A DNA stretch of 64,000 nucleotides from Cryptomeria japonica (taxonomy: Eukaryota > Streptophyta > Pinopsida > Cupressales > Cupressaceae), in the NCBI RefSeq assembly GCF_030272615.1, contig NC_081412.1, positions 22,102,432 to 22,166,431 on the forward strand. The letters are read 5' to 3'. The translations under genes were made by a program, and so were the position numbers. Numbering within the stretch: the first letter of the stretch is position 1; every line of letters begins with the position of its first letter. The notes beneath the pieces were generated by a model. That model was given only the letters and a program-made list of their open reading frames with translations. It was not told where the DNA came from and made no database searches. Positions 33,279 through 43,669 of this stretch are shown here, piece after piece.

Positions 33279-33930
33279 CTGCAATTAATCCAAAAAACTA
33301 TATCATGCAATTTTTGTGAAACTATACTAAGCAATTAGAGATAAGATTCCCAGTCTATGTTAAATTCATATATGTTTCTGGGTTTTACTGTGTAGAATTT
33401 AATGCTAGTAGATTTTCACAATTCATGAAATTAATATGAGTTGTTTCTGGATTCGATTATGTTTTTTTATCAATATTTGGGATCACACTCTGTGATCCAC
33501 CATCAGGATGAAAAAGAGATCTTAAGAAGAAAAAAAAATCGATTGTTTTTTTCACATCAATATTGGTGCGATTCATCATCAGAATGATAAAACTGTAGAA
33601 GGAAAGATCAAAACGTTAAAACCAAAAAAATTTACACAGCTGAATCTAGAAACATATATGAATATTCCATACAACATTATACGTGAGGAGAATTAAAAAA
33701 AGGTAATTTACCGGGCGGTATGTTGTTCCGTCCGGTTGAACCGTCCAACCGGCCTCGGTGCAGAGGGCTTTGAGCACTTCATTATTATCACAGTGCTTGG
33801 GCAGCTTGTAGTTGCCATAAAGCCGAAGGCCTGCAAATATCTTTGCAGCAATGGCTCTTCTCTTCCTCTCCCGTTTCTTATTGTTCTCTCGCTCCTGGTT
33901 GCTTGGGAGCCTACCACCCGACGTCGTCAT
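32703..33930 (-). CDS. BES1/BZR1-family transcription factor, 2 exons, 264 aa
   Basis: Plant-specific nuclear regulator; family members act in brassinosteroid signalling by binding BRRE/E-box promoters. Exon 1 (33930-33712, 73 codons) encodes the conserved DNA-binding domain: [38 protein letters not shown] and [14 protein letters not shown]. Exon 2 (33278-32703) has IPWLKGL and [13 protein letters not shown], the Ser/Thr-Pro patch that in Arabidopsis BZR1 is the GSK3/14-3-3 site, and ends with LDLTLGLP, an EAR-type LxLxL repression motif. The junction is CCCG|GTAAAT with acceptor ATTGCAG, phase 0. I chose MTTSG over an ATG 15 bases upstream because family proteins start this way. The protein is shorter than Arabidopsis BZR1 (about 336 aa), mostly in the middle. 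Confidence 0.92.
33712..33930 (-). CDS. BES1/BZR1 exon 1 (DNA-binding domain)
   Basis: Encodes residues 1-73, with the basic stretch [14 protein letters not shown] and the NNEVLKAL helix. The intron follows TTYRP, where family genes typically have their single intron. Confidence 0.92.
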
Positions 33931-34033
33931 CCAAAAGTTCAACACAGTGCAGAAAAAACAATCGCTAAAACTATTTGATCAATCTGACGACCAATGGCAC
34001 CAGAATTACAGGTCCTAGCCTTGGTTTGATTTG

Positions 34034-34041
34034 TTTATAGT
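34034..34041 (-). promoter_or_regulatory. TATA box of the BES1/BZR1 gene
   Basis: Minus strand reads ACTATAAACAAA, about 105 bases upstream of the ATG. A CCAAT word occurs on the plus strand at 33992-33996, downstream of the TATA, so it is not a classical CCAAT box. The distance gives a short leader of about 75 bases. Confidence 0.45.
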
Positions 34042-34189
34042 ATGAAAAAGGCAGTGAAAAAGGTCGGTATTGGCAACGAGGTTGCAGTGTTGTACTACGA
34101 CACGTTTGAGCCGTCAAATCTCTCTGCACTGCGTATCAGATGTTGAAGATGTACGTTCAAAAATAACAGGCACTTCGAAAACAACAGCT

Positions 34190-34562
34190 AGTAGTTCTAA
34201 TTCATTGTATTCTTGAAAGAGAGGTCATAAGTTCAAATTTCATAGGGTTTAGGTAAAGTATGTATGTCTCATTTGTAGTACAGTTAGTACTTTCTAGAAG
34301 GAGTACAAAGTAGTTCCATATTGCTATAAATCATTGGACAAGGTTAATCTCCACACAAAACGGTATTTTGTACTATTTCTAAAATTTGTAAAACATGACA
34401 AGTTTAGCAAAATTTTCAGGAGTTGAATTTTCATGATTTGCATCCCCATTGTTGTAAAAACATAAAAAATCGGGCATGTTTTGCAGATCTGAAAGTTTTT
34501 TTTATAGTGCAATTTTGTATGGAGATTAGCCATAGGCTAAATCATCTATAGACCCAAACCAC
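34190..34562 (+). repeat. tRNA-derived SINE, copy 3, split by a MITE
   Basis: Plus-strand copy of the family at 6.4 and 11.8 kb: TATTCTTGAAAGAGAGGTCATAAGTTCAAATTTC (head with B-box-like word) runs from 34220 and continues as CTCATTTGTAGTACAGTTAG and GTTCCATATTGCTATAAATCAT, then resumes after a 203-bp insertion as CTATAGACCCAAACC. The A-box region is degenerate. It lies 260-630 bp upstream of the BES1/BZR1 start codon. Confidence 0.68.
34335..34537. mobile_element. 203-bp MITE with 8-bp target duplication (hAT-like)
   Basis: Flanked by TAAATCAT at 34327-34334 and 34538-34545. Near the ends GGTTAATCTCCACACAAAA (left) pairs with GGCTAATCTCCATACAAAA (right, reverse complement), with less regular outermost bases. 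No coding capacity. Eight-base duplications are typical of the hAT superfamily. The two uninterrupted SINE copies show the empty site without the insertion. Confidence 0.78.
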
Positions 34563-34923
34563 CCGACATCATAGACTATAAAAGAATCTTTATATTTCTT
34601 TATTTTCCTCGTGTCATATCTTCCTCTCGCATTAGATATTTCAAATACTTTGAGCATCCTACTTCAAATAGGAACATTGCAAGATCCCCAGTTGGATCTA
34701 AATACTTTAGTTTCACACTTCTAATTTCTAATGTTATATGGATATGTTTTTGATTAAGTAAAAACAGGTTTTAAGGGACCCGAAACCCGATTACATTAAA
34801 AAGATATTCAAGAAGGAAACAAAACAAGACAGCTGCAAAAGACCAGCAAAAAAACCAGCAGCAGAGACAAGGACAGCAAGAGGCCAGCAAGAAATTGACC
34901 CCAAGCCCAGCATTACAAGATAA

Positions 34924-36525
34924 TTAAAAACTCTTCATAGTTTCCTCAGCATTATGTACCAAGAGCATCATCGCCTTGGCCGCTTCCCTCAGGTCGTTGT
35001 TTTCTTGTCCAATCTGACTCTCTTTCATTTTGGTGTCCTTCTTAATAGTGGTCTGCCTAGTTCTGCGCCTAGGGTTCTGGTGGGTGGGGCTGGAAGTTGG
35101 AGCATCTTCTATAATTACCAGGTTCTTATCCTGATTTTTCTTTTCCAAATGATCCACCAACGCCTTCATATTCTGGGAAGAAACTTTAAGGACCTGGAGG
35201 CTGTGGTTCATAAGGCTTTTCAAAGCCTTCTCATTACGGGCAATCCGGGTGTTGGCGTTGTCTTTGTCCTCCTCCACCTACTCTTTCATAGTTCTAATAA
35301 CATCCTCCAAATGTTTCAGGTCCCCTTTGATCAGATCTTTCTCCAACCAGTCATCCATCTCCATTTCCTCCTCTGCTTCACTATTTTCTGTATCCTCATT
35401 CTGTTTCCCAGAGTCAGACATCTTGATCAACTTATTAATCTTATCTTCCAGCTCCCTTTGCTTACCCTACATACTAGTGATGTTTTCGACAACCCATTTT
35501 TGGAAATTGAAGAATTCAAGAGTGTAGTTGCAGGCGGTGTCCAAGATGGTGTTCGCAAAGTCCTTGCCCTGTTCAGTCTCCTCAGAGTTAGGGTTGTCAT
35601 ACTCCTTAGGATTCAGAGCCTCATTCTCGCTTTCCGAACCCTTAGGGTTAGAGTGAGGGTTTTCAGAATTACCCCCTTCCTCCCCTTCACCATAGTTCTC
35701 GTCATTATTTAGCTCCATTTCAATATCAATGTCCTTATCCTTTTCCTCTTCTTCATCACAATGCACCTCCTTTTCCTTGTGCTTTGTTTCAACTTTCCTT
35801 TTTTTATGGGTAGGGGTGCTGGGCTGATCCCCATTCGAGTCAGAGTCTTTGCAACTCTTAGATATATGAGCGTTAATGATCAAAGGATCATCCTTGGTTG
35901 CCCTAGCCTTATCCTTAAGATGTTCATATATTAGCAGAATGAGCCCCTGGTGGGCTAAAGGGTAAGAATTAGGCTTTTTAGCATGGTCTGCAAAGCTCTC
36001 GTTTAGAGAGGACGCTAAATAGAAGGGCATGGATATTTTAGCCCCATGACGGAAATGGTTCAGAATAGTGAAATGATAGTTATAAATTTTTGTAAATCTG
36101 CCATCCACAGTCAAATATTCCATTAAAGCCCTAAGAACTTTTTGCCCGAAAGGCTTTACCTGCTGGGGAGTGTAGTAGGAGATGTTGTCCTTCTTCGCAA
36201 GCTTGCCCTTCTCATCCTCCAACTTCGGGAAATTTTTGAAAGCTTCAGTTGCATACTTCTGATCCCTGTAGAATTTAGTCCCCTCCGTCTTGAGCCCCGT
36301 GATCTCTGCAATCAAGTTTTCATCGATTTGCCAAATCTCCCCAAACAGGGTGGCTCTACTGTTACTCCAACTTTTAGCAAAACCGTAAGACACGGAATTT
36401 CTGCTTCCGTGAAGCTTTTCCATATAGTCAATGAAGTCGTGTCTATGGAGCATTCTCCAGACCTTTCTTTCACTCTTCCAATTCTCACATCCTGGAGGCT
36501 CATTCCTGTTTAGGTTACCGCCCAT
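34924..36525 (-). pseudogene. LINE3 third ORF (ORF3), ~533 codons with two TAG stops; unrecognised protein
   Basis: One continuous frame from ATG 36525 to TAA 34924, broken only by TAG at 35467 and near 35278, each where CAG would keep the frame. I do not recognise it with confidence. Residues 1-110 contain WRMLHRHDFIDYMEKLHG and FGEIWQIDENLIAEITGL, followed by VLRALMEYLTVDGRFTKIY and HQGLILLIYEHLK, a globular alpha-helical-looking region. The pattern faintly recalls N-terminal domains of uncharacterised plant retroelement proteins. Residues about 225-330 are Lys/Glu/Asp-rich and disordered, with KKRKVETKHKEKE as a possible nuclear signal. The C-terminus (EEDKDNANTRIARNEK onward) looks like a coiled coil with a basic RRRTRQTTIKK patch. 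It lies inside the LINE target duplication, downstream of RNase H. Confidence 0.7.
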
Positions 36526-36660
36526 TCAGAGCTCCAAGTAAAGATACCCACTACTGCAGTTCTCAATCCATAGATTAAACTCTGAAAACTTGTTATTTCT
36601 AGAATTCCCGTGTAAGGACTCTTTCATAGTTTTGAAATTGCTGCTTATGGTCGCACAAAC

Positions 36661-38254
36661 TGATGGGATGGGGTATGGGATAGACTAGCCTAGTCTATAC
36701 TCCTGGATCCTTTCCTTGGATCACCTAGTGTTCTTCTCACACCTTAGGGTCTCTAGGACTCCCTTTTCTTGAGGAATCCCCTGACCTTGCCCAATCCACC
36801 CACCAATGAGTTGCTATGTTGCTGCTAAGGTCTCACCTACTCATGAGACTCAAAACCCCTTACTATGGCTAATAAGGGCTAAGGCTTGTCCCTCACTTTC
36901 CAAGGTCTTAGCAAGGTTAAATCAGGTCTCAAACCATGTTTTTCATCCCTCCATGTGCCCCCAAGAAGTTGCTACCTTCATTCTTTCTACCGATTTCACT
37001 ATTTTGTGTTTTTGCTTACAAAACAGGGCTACAAGGATAAGGACCAATTAGGCCTCCTAACCGGTCTTTTAGGGCTCCCTCTCACAAACAAACAAACAAC
37101 CCTAACTCCCAAAATGGATTGCCATTCAATTGGCAAGGGCTCAAAGATTTTCTAGGTTTTGGGCCTCCAAATGGTCGTACAATGCCTAGGATGAATTTTG
37201 GGTTTTTTAAGGGTTTTGTGAGGGTTTTATGGTCTGCCTGGGTCACAGTGAAGGTTTTGTGTGTTAGCCACCTTGTTTGGATTGGTGGAGGCTCCTCCTT
37301 CACACCAATGATGCTTTTAACACTCCTCTACACTTCCTCCAAAGGATGTACTCTCCTCTATCCAACCTTGCTCTCCAAGACCTCTGCAATTCAACCTCTC
37401 CTAACCGGGCACTGTCCAGTCTCGCCTAGGAGTAGGTCTTTGCTTGACCTTCCTGCATATTCAAGGGCCCTGCTTGTTTTGCAGTATGGTACAAGGTCTC
37501 CACTCTCATTCCCCATGGTTTCATGGTGGTTCCACTACGGGGAATGGAGTTAAGACTTCATTTACACAATCCTGTCCAAAACTGGACAGTAAGAAGACAA
37601 TTTTCAAACTATTTACAAACTTATTCAATCTGCAAGTAAAAACCTAAACTAATTTCTTGAAATGAAAGTATGTACACCATGAATAACATTTCACATAGAT
37701 TTAGACGTTTCTCAATCCATTAACTTGCTTGTTTTCTTCATTCAAACTGACTGGTAACAGTTTTACAGTCTCAGTCTGATCTCTTTGCTAGGGTCGTACT
37801 ATGTTTGACATCCAACCCTTTCATTTAGGGTTTGCAAGTATTTATACTACCTATACCTCGATCTGTGTGCCCAAACTAGTGTTTTCCATGCTAACCTAAA
37901 GAGCTTGACATCATGGTGGAAAAGTTGTTTGACAACTTTTAAAAGTTGTCATGCAACTTTTGCAACTTTTGAGCAACTTTCCAAATGTTGCTCTTTATGA
38001 CTCCTAGACCCACAATGGGCCAACCTAAGGACACCACCATGTTAGAAAGGACCCCTAAACAATTCAAGGACACACATACCCTCCATTATCAAGAAAATCA
38101 CAATCTTGACTCATGACCCCTAAGACCTCCTCTAGGACCCTACCTAGGACCTATGAGCACATGGCTCATTATTTTATGTACAATGGCTTCTAAAGAAGCA
38201 TAACACCAACAAGACAAAGAAAGAGAAAGAGTCTGGAAGGGTGCTCCTGTACCA
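36661..38254 (-). repeat. 3' LTR of the gypsy element
   Basis: Minus-strand start TGGTACAGGAGCACCC, end CCATCCCATCA. A TATA box TATAAATAC sits at 37838-37846 on the minus strand. The 20-bp perfect palindrome GACAACTTTTAAAAGTTGTC lies at 37931-37950. Confidence 0.93.
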
Positions 38255-38274
38255 TACTCCCCCTCTGCACACAA

Positions 38275-39807
38275 CTAAGAATTAAAAGAAGAGATGAGAG
38301 CCGGGTCTATTCCAAGTGCCTTAAACCTGCTCTCCTCCACCCATGTAGCTACAGATACTAGTTGATGTGCCCATTTCACTAAGTGCTCCATGTAGACCTG
38401 ATGTCTAGTTGACTTCTTCACCCTTGATTCCAAGATCTCCTCTGCTTTAGGCTTCTTCACCTATGGTAAGACATTAACATCAAGGTCCTGCAGTACCTTG
38501 GCTTGGTTCTCAGTCTGCCCTTCCATCTCACCCTTGTACATGATCAGGTCAGCTACATTAAAGACTGGTGATATAGCTAAATCTGGAGGCAGGTCAACTT
38601 TGTAGGCATTCTTACCATATTGCAACAGGATTCTACAAGGTCCTACCCTTCTCATCTGCAGTTTGGTAGGCTTACCACCTTGCATCCTAGCTTTGCTCAA
38701 ATGGACCATCACATAGTCACCCACCTTGAACTAAACTTCTCTCCTTTTCTCATCCACTTTGGCTTTCATTTTTTGAGTGGATTCAAGGATGGCCTTCTTA
38801 ACTTTCTCCTGAACTTCCTTGATGGTTTGAGTGAAGTCTTCTGCTTGCCCACTCTTCATTTCCAAACTACCAAGGTCTCTCAACTCACATACTCCTCTTG
38901 GATGTCTACCATATACCACCTCAAAAGGACTTCTACTAGTGGTTCTATTCACACTGTCATTATATGCATACTCTGCTTGAGAAATGATTAGGTCCCATGT
39001 TTGGCCATACTCCTTAGTCAAACACCTCAACAAGTTACCTATCACCCTATTGATGACTTCAATCTGACCATCTATTTGTGGATGGTAAGCTGAGCTAAAT
39101 GACAAGTTAGTTCCTAGTCTCCTCCATAATGTTTGCCAAAAATGACCCATGAACTTGTTGTCCTTGTCTGAAACAATGCTTAAAGGGAGTCCATGAATCT
39201 TAACAATCTCCTTGAAGAAGAGATGTGCAACATAGCTTGCATCATATGTAGTCTTACATGGGATAAAATGACTCATCTTGGAAAATCTATCTACTACCAC
39301 ATAGATGTTGTCCATACCTGTTTTTGTCTTGGGAAGTCCTACTACAAAGTCCATGCTTAGACATTCCCAAGGTCTGTTAGGGACCGGTAATGGTTGATAC
39401 AAACCGACATTGCTTGATCCACCTTTGGCTCTTTGGCATACACCACACTGTTCTACATATCTTTTCACATCCCTTGGCAACTTTGGCCAATAGTAGTACC
39501 TCTGTACTAAATCCAAGGTCTTAATCCCAAAGTGTCCACTCAAACTGCCATTATGCTTTTCTTGGATGAGGTTTTCTCTCATAGATCCTCTAGGTACACA
39601 CAACTAGTTACCCTTGAACAAGAGACCATTTTGGAGAGTGTAATATGCATACTCACCATGGAAATGGTTCTCAAACTCTTTGCAAACCTTGTAAGCTGTT
39701 GAGAAGTCTTCATCTCCTTCATAGAGGTCTTTGAAACCTTCTATTCCTATGCTCTGCAACTGTAACTCTTGAACTGTCAACAACTTCCTACTCAATGCAT
39801 CTGCCAC
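38275..39807 (-). pseudogene. Gypsy integrase and chromodomain
   Basis: Integrase inserts the cDNA. The zinc-binding HHCC block shows HFGIKTLDLVQRYYYWPKL and CGVCQRAKG. The catalytic core has MDFVVGLP (first Asp), IVSDKDNKF (second Asp) and HPQIDGQIEVINR (Glu), so the DDE triad is present. A GPY/F-like tail follows (RRVGPCRILLQYGKNAYKVDLP). The last segment (38460-38275) reads ILESRVKK, MEHLVKWAH and ATWVEE, a chromodomain typical of chromoviruses, which bind histone marks to choose targets. TAG stops at 39604, 38731 and 38461 break the frame. Confidence 0.9.
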
Positions 39808-39858
39808 CTTATTAAGTTGCCCCTTCTTACGCTTGATGGTGAAGGTGAAGGATTGGAG

Positions 39859-40680
39859 CTATTCCATCCATTTTAGATGCCTATTGCTTAGCTTCTCTTG
39901 AGTGTTTATGTAACTCAATACCTGATTGTCTGTGAACACTACAAATTCTTTTGGGAGTAGGTAATGCCTCCATTTCTTAAGAGACTGCGCTAATGCATAC
40001 AACTCTAGGTCATAAGTTGAGTACTTCTTCTTTGTTTCATTAAGCTTCTCATTGAAAAATGCCATAGGTCTTCCCTCTTGACTCAACACACTGCCTACTA
40101 CAATTCCACTTGCATCACACTCCAAAGTGAATAGCTTATCAAACATAGGTAGGAGAAGGATAGGTTTTTTCTTCACAAAGATGGCACACTTCACTATCTC
40201 CTCCTCATGTAGCAAATTTAAAAACTCTATACCGGTAGCCATTAAAACACTAGGTGTCTTTGAAGTGCCCTCTTCATCCTCTGTCAAAGACTGAATCTTG
40301 AAGGTCTTGCTATCCTTCTTAAAAGATATGGAGTTCTCCTCTCCATCATAGATCACCTTCATGTGAAATTGCCAGGGTCTTCCTAGCAATAAGTGACATG
40401 CATCCATAGGCAACACATCACAAAGGATCTTGTCCTTGTATCCTCCAATAGAAAACTCTACCAAGTCTGCTCATTGAATAGCACACTCTGTCCTTTGTTC
40501 AACCAAGTCACTTTGTAAGGGTTGGTGTGGGGTATTCTTGTGAGTTTCAACTTCCTAACTGCCTCTTCTGAGATGATGTTGTCAGTTGAGCCTGTATCAA
40601 CTATCACCTTGCACACTTTACCAAGAACTTTGCATCTCACCCTAAAAAATGCTCGCCTATGTTTGGGTTCCTCCTTAATC
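39859..40680 (-). pseudogene. Gypsy protease and RNase H with the RT core deleted between them
   Basis: The aspartic protease active site VIVDTGSTDNIIS lies near 40.6 kb and the flap region HLLLGRPWQF near 40.37 kb. Directly after HEEEIVKCAIFV the frame jumps (about 40170) to KKKPILLLPMFDKLFTLECDASG, the start of the gypsy RNase H, with YALAQSLKKWRHYLL and FTDNQVLSYI. The whole palm/finger RT segment (expected motif YxDD) is missing without loss of frame. A stop TGA near 40458 and TAG at 39859 occur. Confidence 0.88.
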
Positions 40681-40715
40681 GGTTATCTGATCAAAATCCT
40701 ATTGAACATCAGATT

Positions 40716-41858
40716 CTAAACAACTTTTGATTCAATTTGGTCCACATCCAGTGTCTTGCTACTTGAAGAGTCTTCTTGTGCATAAACAACCCTCTTTCCA
40801 CTGTTTGATGATGTAGGCTTGTCAGGGCATCTATATGTCAGGTGTCCCAATTGTCCACAATTGTAACACTTCATAGTTGCAAAATAGGAGTTACCTCTGT
40901 CGGTACCTCTACCCCTATTTGGACCACCTTGTGCACCTCTTCCTCTAGAGTGTCCTCCTTTGAGATTGGTTTCACTACCATGCTCAGTCAACTTGGCTTC
41001 TCCTTGGTTCCTTGGCTCATTTTCTTTGCTTTGGTAACCACCTTGGTGATTCACTTGGTCTCTACCTCTGCCTCTACCCCTATTAGTGGAGTCCCCTTTC
41101 CTTTTGTTCCTCTCTTCTACCTTGACAACAAGCTACTGGCATTTCTGAACAGTGGTGGGAGTCCATAGGCTTATCTCCTCCTGAATGTTCCACTTTAGGC
41201 CGCTTAGATACCTAGCCACCTTAATAGATTCATCTTCTTGAACCTTTGATCTAAGACAAAGTTTTTGGAATTCTTCGGTGTAGGAGGTTACATCAAGATC
41301 TTTCTGCTTCAATCCTTGTCTCTTCTTATGAAGTTGGACTTCATAATCCTCTGGTAAGTAGTTCTCCTTAATCTTACTCACCATAGCTTTCCAATTTGCA
41401 ATAGGTAGCTTTCCCATGCTAACCCTTTCTTCTTGCAGGTACTTCCACCATGTCAAAGTTGCTCCCCTTAATCTTGATTTGGCAACTTTAACCTTTTGAG
41501 CCTCTGTCACTCCTTCACACTCAAAGTGGTTTTCCATGCTCTCAATCCATTCCATAACAGTGTCTATGTCCATTCTTCCACTGAAATGTGGCAATCCTTC
41601 AAAGGCTTTGGTGTTCAAGGCCTTAATAGCCTTCATAAAAGGTTCTTCATTGAACAAGGGATCTAGTTCAAGAATTATGTCATCTATGTCTATAGTTCTC
41701 TTGCTTTTACCCTTGGTGTCTTCATCCCAAGGTTCATGTGTCCTCTAATCCACCACTTCTTGCAATTTATCCCTTATCTCACTCATTGCTGCTTCAAAGA
41801 GTCTATTCTTCTCCTTCTGCTCTTCTACTTCTCTAGCCAGCTCTGCATTAGTAACCAT
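40716..41858 (-). pseudogene. Gypsy gag with CCHC nucleocapsid
   Basis: Capsid-type segment (LPHFSGRMDIDTVMEWIE, RGATLTWWKYL, SYTEEFQKL) followed by a Gly/Arg-rich stretch and the zinc knuckle CYNCGQLGHLTYRC near 40.81-40.86 kb, which packages RNA. The likely ATG is 41858. TAG stops at 41745 and 41133 interrupt it; the frame also ends at TAG 40716. Confidence 0.88.
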
Positions 41859-41919
41859 TCTACTCTCCCCTACTAATTCACCAGTATATAGAGACATACA
41901 TAGTCCAACAAGTCTTTAA

Positions 41920-41931
41920 CTTGCTCTGATA
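41920..41931 (-). other. Primer-binding site of the gypsy element (initiator-Met tRNA)
   Basis: The minus strand reads TGGTATCAGAGC, six bases inside the 5' LTR, the canonical primer site for plant elements that use initiator-Met tRNA. Confidence 0.88.
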
Positions 41932-41937
41932 CCAATC

Positions 41938-43533
41938 TGATGGGATGGGGTATGGGATAGACTAGCCTAGTCTATGCTCCTGGATCCTTTCCTTGGATCA
42001 CCTGGTGTTCTTCTCACACCCTAGGGTCTCTAGGACTCCCTTTGCTTGAGGAATCCCCTGACCTTGCCCAATCCACCCACCAATGAGTTGCTATGTTGTT
42101 GCTAAGGTCTCACCTACTCATGAGACTCAAAACCCCTTACTATGGCTAATAAGGGCTAAGGCTTGTCCCTCACTTTCCAAGGTCTTAGCAAGTTTAAATT
42201 AGGTCTCAAACCATACTTTTCATCCCTCCATGTGCCCCCAAGAAGTTGCTACCTTCATTCTTTCTATCGATTTCATTATTTTGTGTTTTTGCTTACAAAA
42301 CAGGGCTACAAGGATAAGGACCAATTAGGCCTCCTAACTAGTCTTCTAGGGCTCCCTCTCACAAACAATGCACAAACAACCCTAACTCCCAAAATGGATT
42401 GCCATTCAATTGGCAAGGGCTCAAAGATTTTCTAGGTTTTGGGGCTCCAAGTGGTCGTACAGTGCCTAGGGCGAATTTTGGGTTTTTTAAGGGTTTTGTG
42501 AGGGTTTTGTGGTCCGCTTGGGTCATAGTGAAGGTTTTGTGTGTTAGCCACCTTGTTTGGATTGGTGGAGGCTCCTCCTTCACACCAATGATGCTTCTAA
42601 CACTCCTCTACATTTCCTCCAAAGGATGTACTCTCCTCTGTCCAACCTTGCTCTCCAAGACCTCTGCAATTCAACCTCTCCTAACCGGCACTGTCCAGTC
42701 TCGCCTAGGAGTAGGTCTTTGCTTGGCCTTCCTACATATTCAAGGGCCCTGGTTGTTTTGCAGTATGGTACAAGGTCTCCACTCTCATTCCCCATGGTTT
42801 CATGGTGGTTCCACTACAGGGAATGGAGTTAAGACTTCATTTACACAATCTTATCCAAAACTGGACAGTAAGAAGACAATTTTCAAACTATTTACAAACT
42901 TATTCAATCTGCAAGTAAAAACCTAAACTAATTGCTTGAAATGAAAGTATTTACACCATGACAAACATTTCACATAGATTCAGACATTTCTCAATCCATT
43001 AACTTGCTTGTTTTCTTCATTCAAATTGACTGGTAACAGTTTTACAGTCTCAGTCTGATCTCTTTGCTAGGGCCGTACTATGTTTGACATCCAACCCTTT
43101 CATTTAGGGTTTGCAAGTACTTATACTACCTATACCTCAGTCTGTGTGCCCAAACTAGGGTTTTCCATGCTAACCTAAAGAACTTGACATCATGGTGGAA
43201 AAGTTGCTTGACAACTTTTAAAAGTTGTCATGCAACTTTTAAAACTTTTGAGCAACTTTCCCAATGTTGCTCTTTATGACTCCTAGACCCACAATGGGCC
43301 AACCTAAGGACACCACCATGTTATAAAGGACCCCTAAACACTTGAAGGACACACATACCCTCCATTATCAAGAAAATCACAATCTTGACTCATGACCCCT
43401 AAGACCTCCTCTAGGACCCTACCTAGGACCTATGGGCACATGGCTCATTATTTTATGTACAATGGCTTCTAAAGAAGCATAACACCAACAAGACAAAGAA
43501 AGAGAAAGAGTCTAGAAGGGTGCTCCTACACCA
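41938..43533 (-). repeat. 5' LTR of the gypsy element
   Basis: Matches the other LTR closely; I count five substitutions over about the first 190 plus-strand bases, mostly transitions. The palindrome is conserved at 43210-43229, but the TATA word reads TATAAGTAC. Confidence 0.93.
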
Positions 43534-43669
43534 CAAACCCAGCTATTATTACTATAATCTTTCGCACACATGATCTTGGATATGATGCCCAAAAACACTC
43601 ATAATCTGACAGTTAATCCGTCCCCAAAATCTATCTTTGGAACTCGTTCCCCAAAAATTAATCATGAGA

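Larger units (their letters stand above)
36661..43533 (-). mobile_element. Gypsy (chromovirus-like) LTR retrotransposon, complete ends, RT deleted
   Basis: Two LTRs of 1594 and 1596 bp (36661-38254 and 41938-43533) in TG...CA form, with target duplication CAAAC at 36656-36660 and 43534-43538. Read on the minus strand the right LTR is 5'. TGGTATCAGAGC (complement of 41920-41931) is the primer-binding site for initiator-Met tRNA, and AGAGGGGGAGTA beside 38255 the polypurine tract. Order gag, protease, RNase H, integrase, chromodomain is gypsy-type. The polymerase core of RT is missing and TAG stops are scattered through the interior. It inserted into LINE3 between RNase H and ORF3. Confidence 0.93.

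Noticed and set aside
34735-34748. The 14-bp repeat flanking LINE3 as chance
   Set aside because: A perfect 14-bp match located exactly at the LINE 5' leader and at the A-rich 3' end is unlikely by chance and fits target-primed insertion.
34954-35712. 252-codon plus-strand frame
   Set aside because: It is antisense to LINE3 ORF3; the minus frame has protein-like composition and continuity, the plus one is hydrophobic noise.
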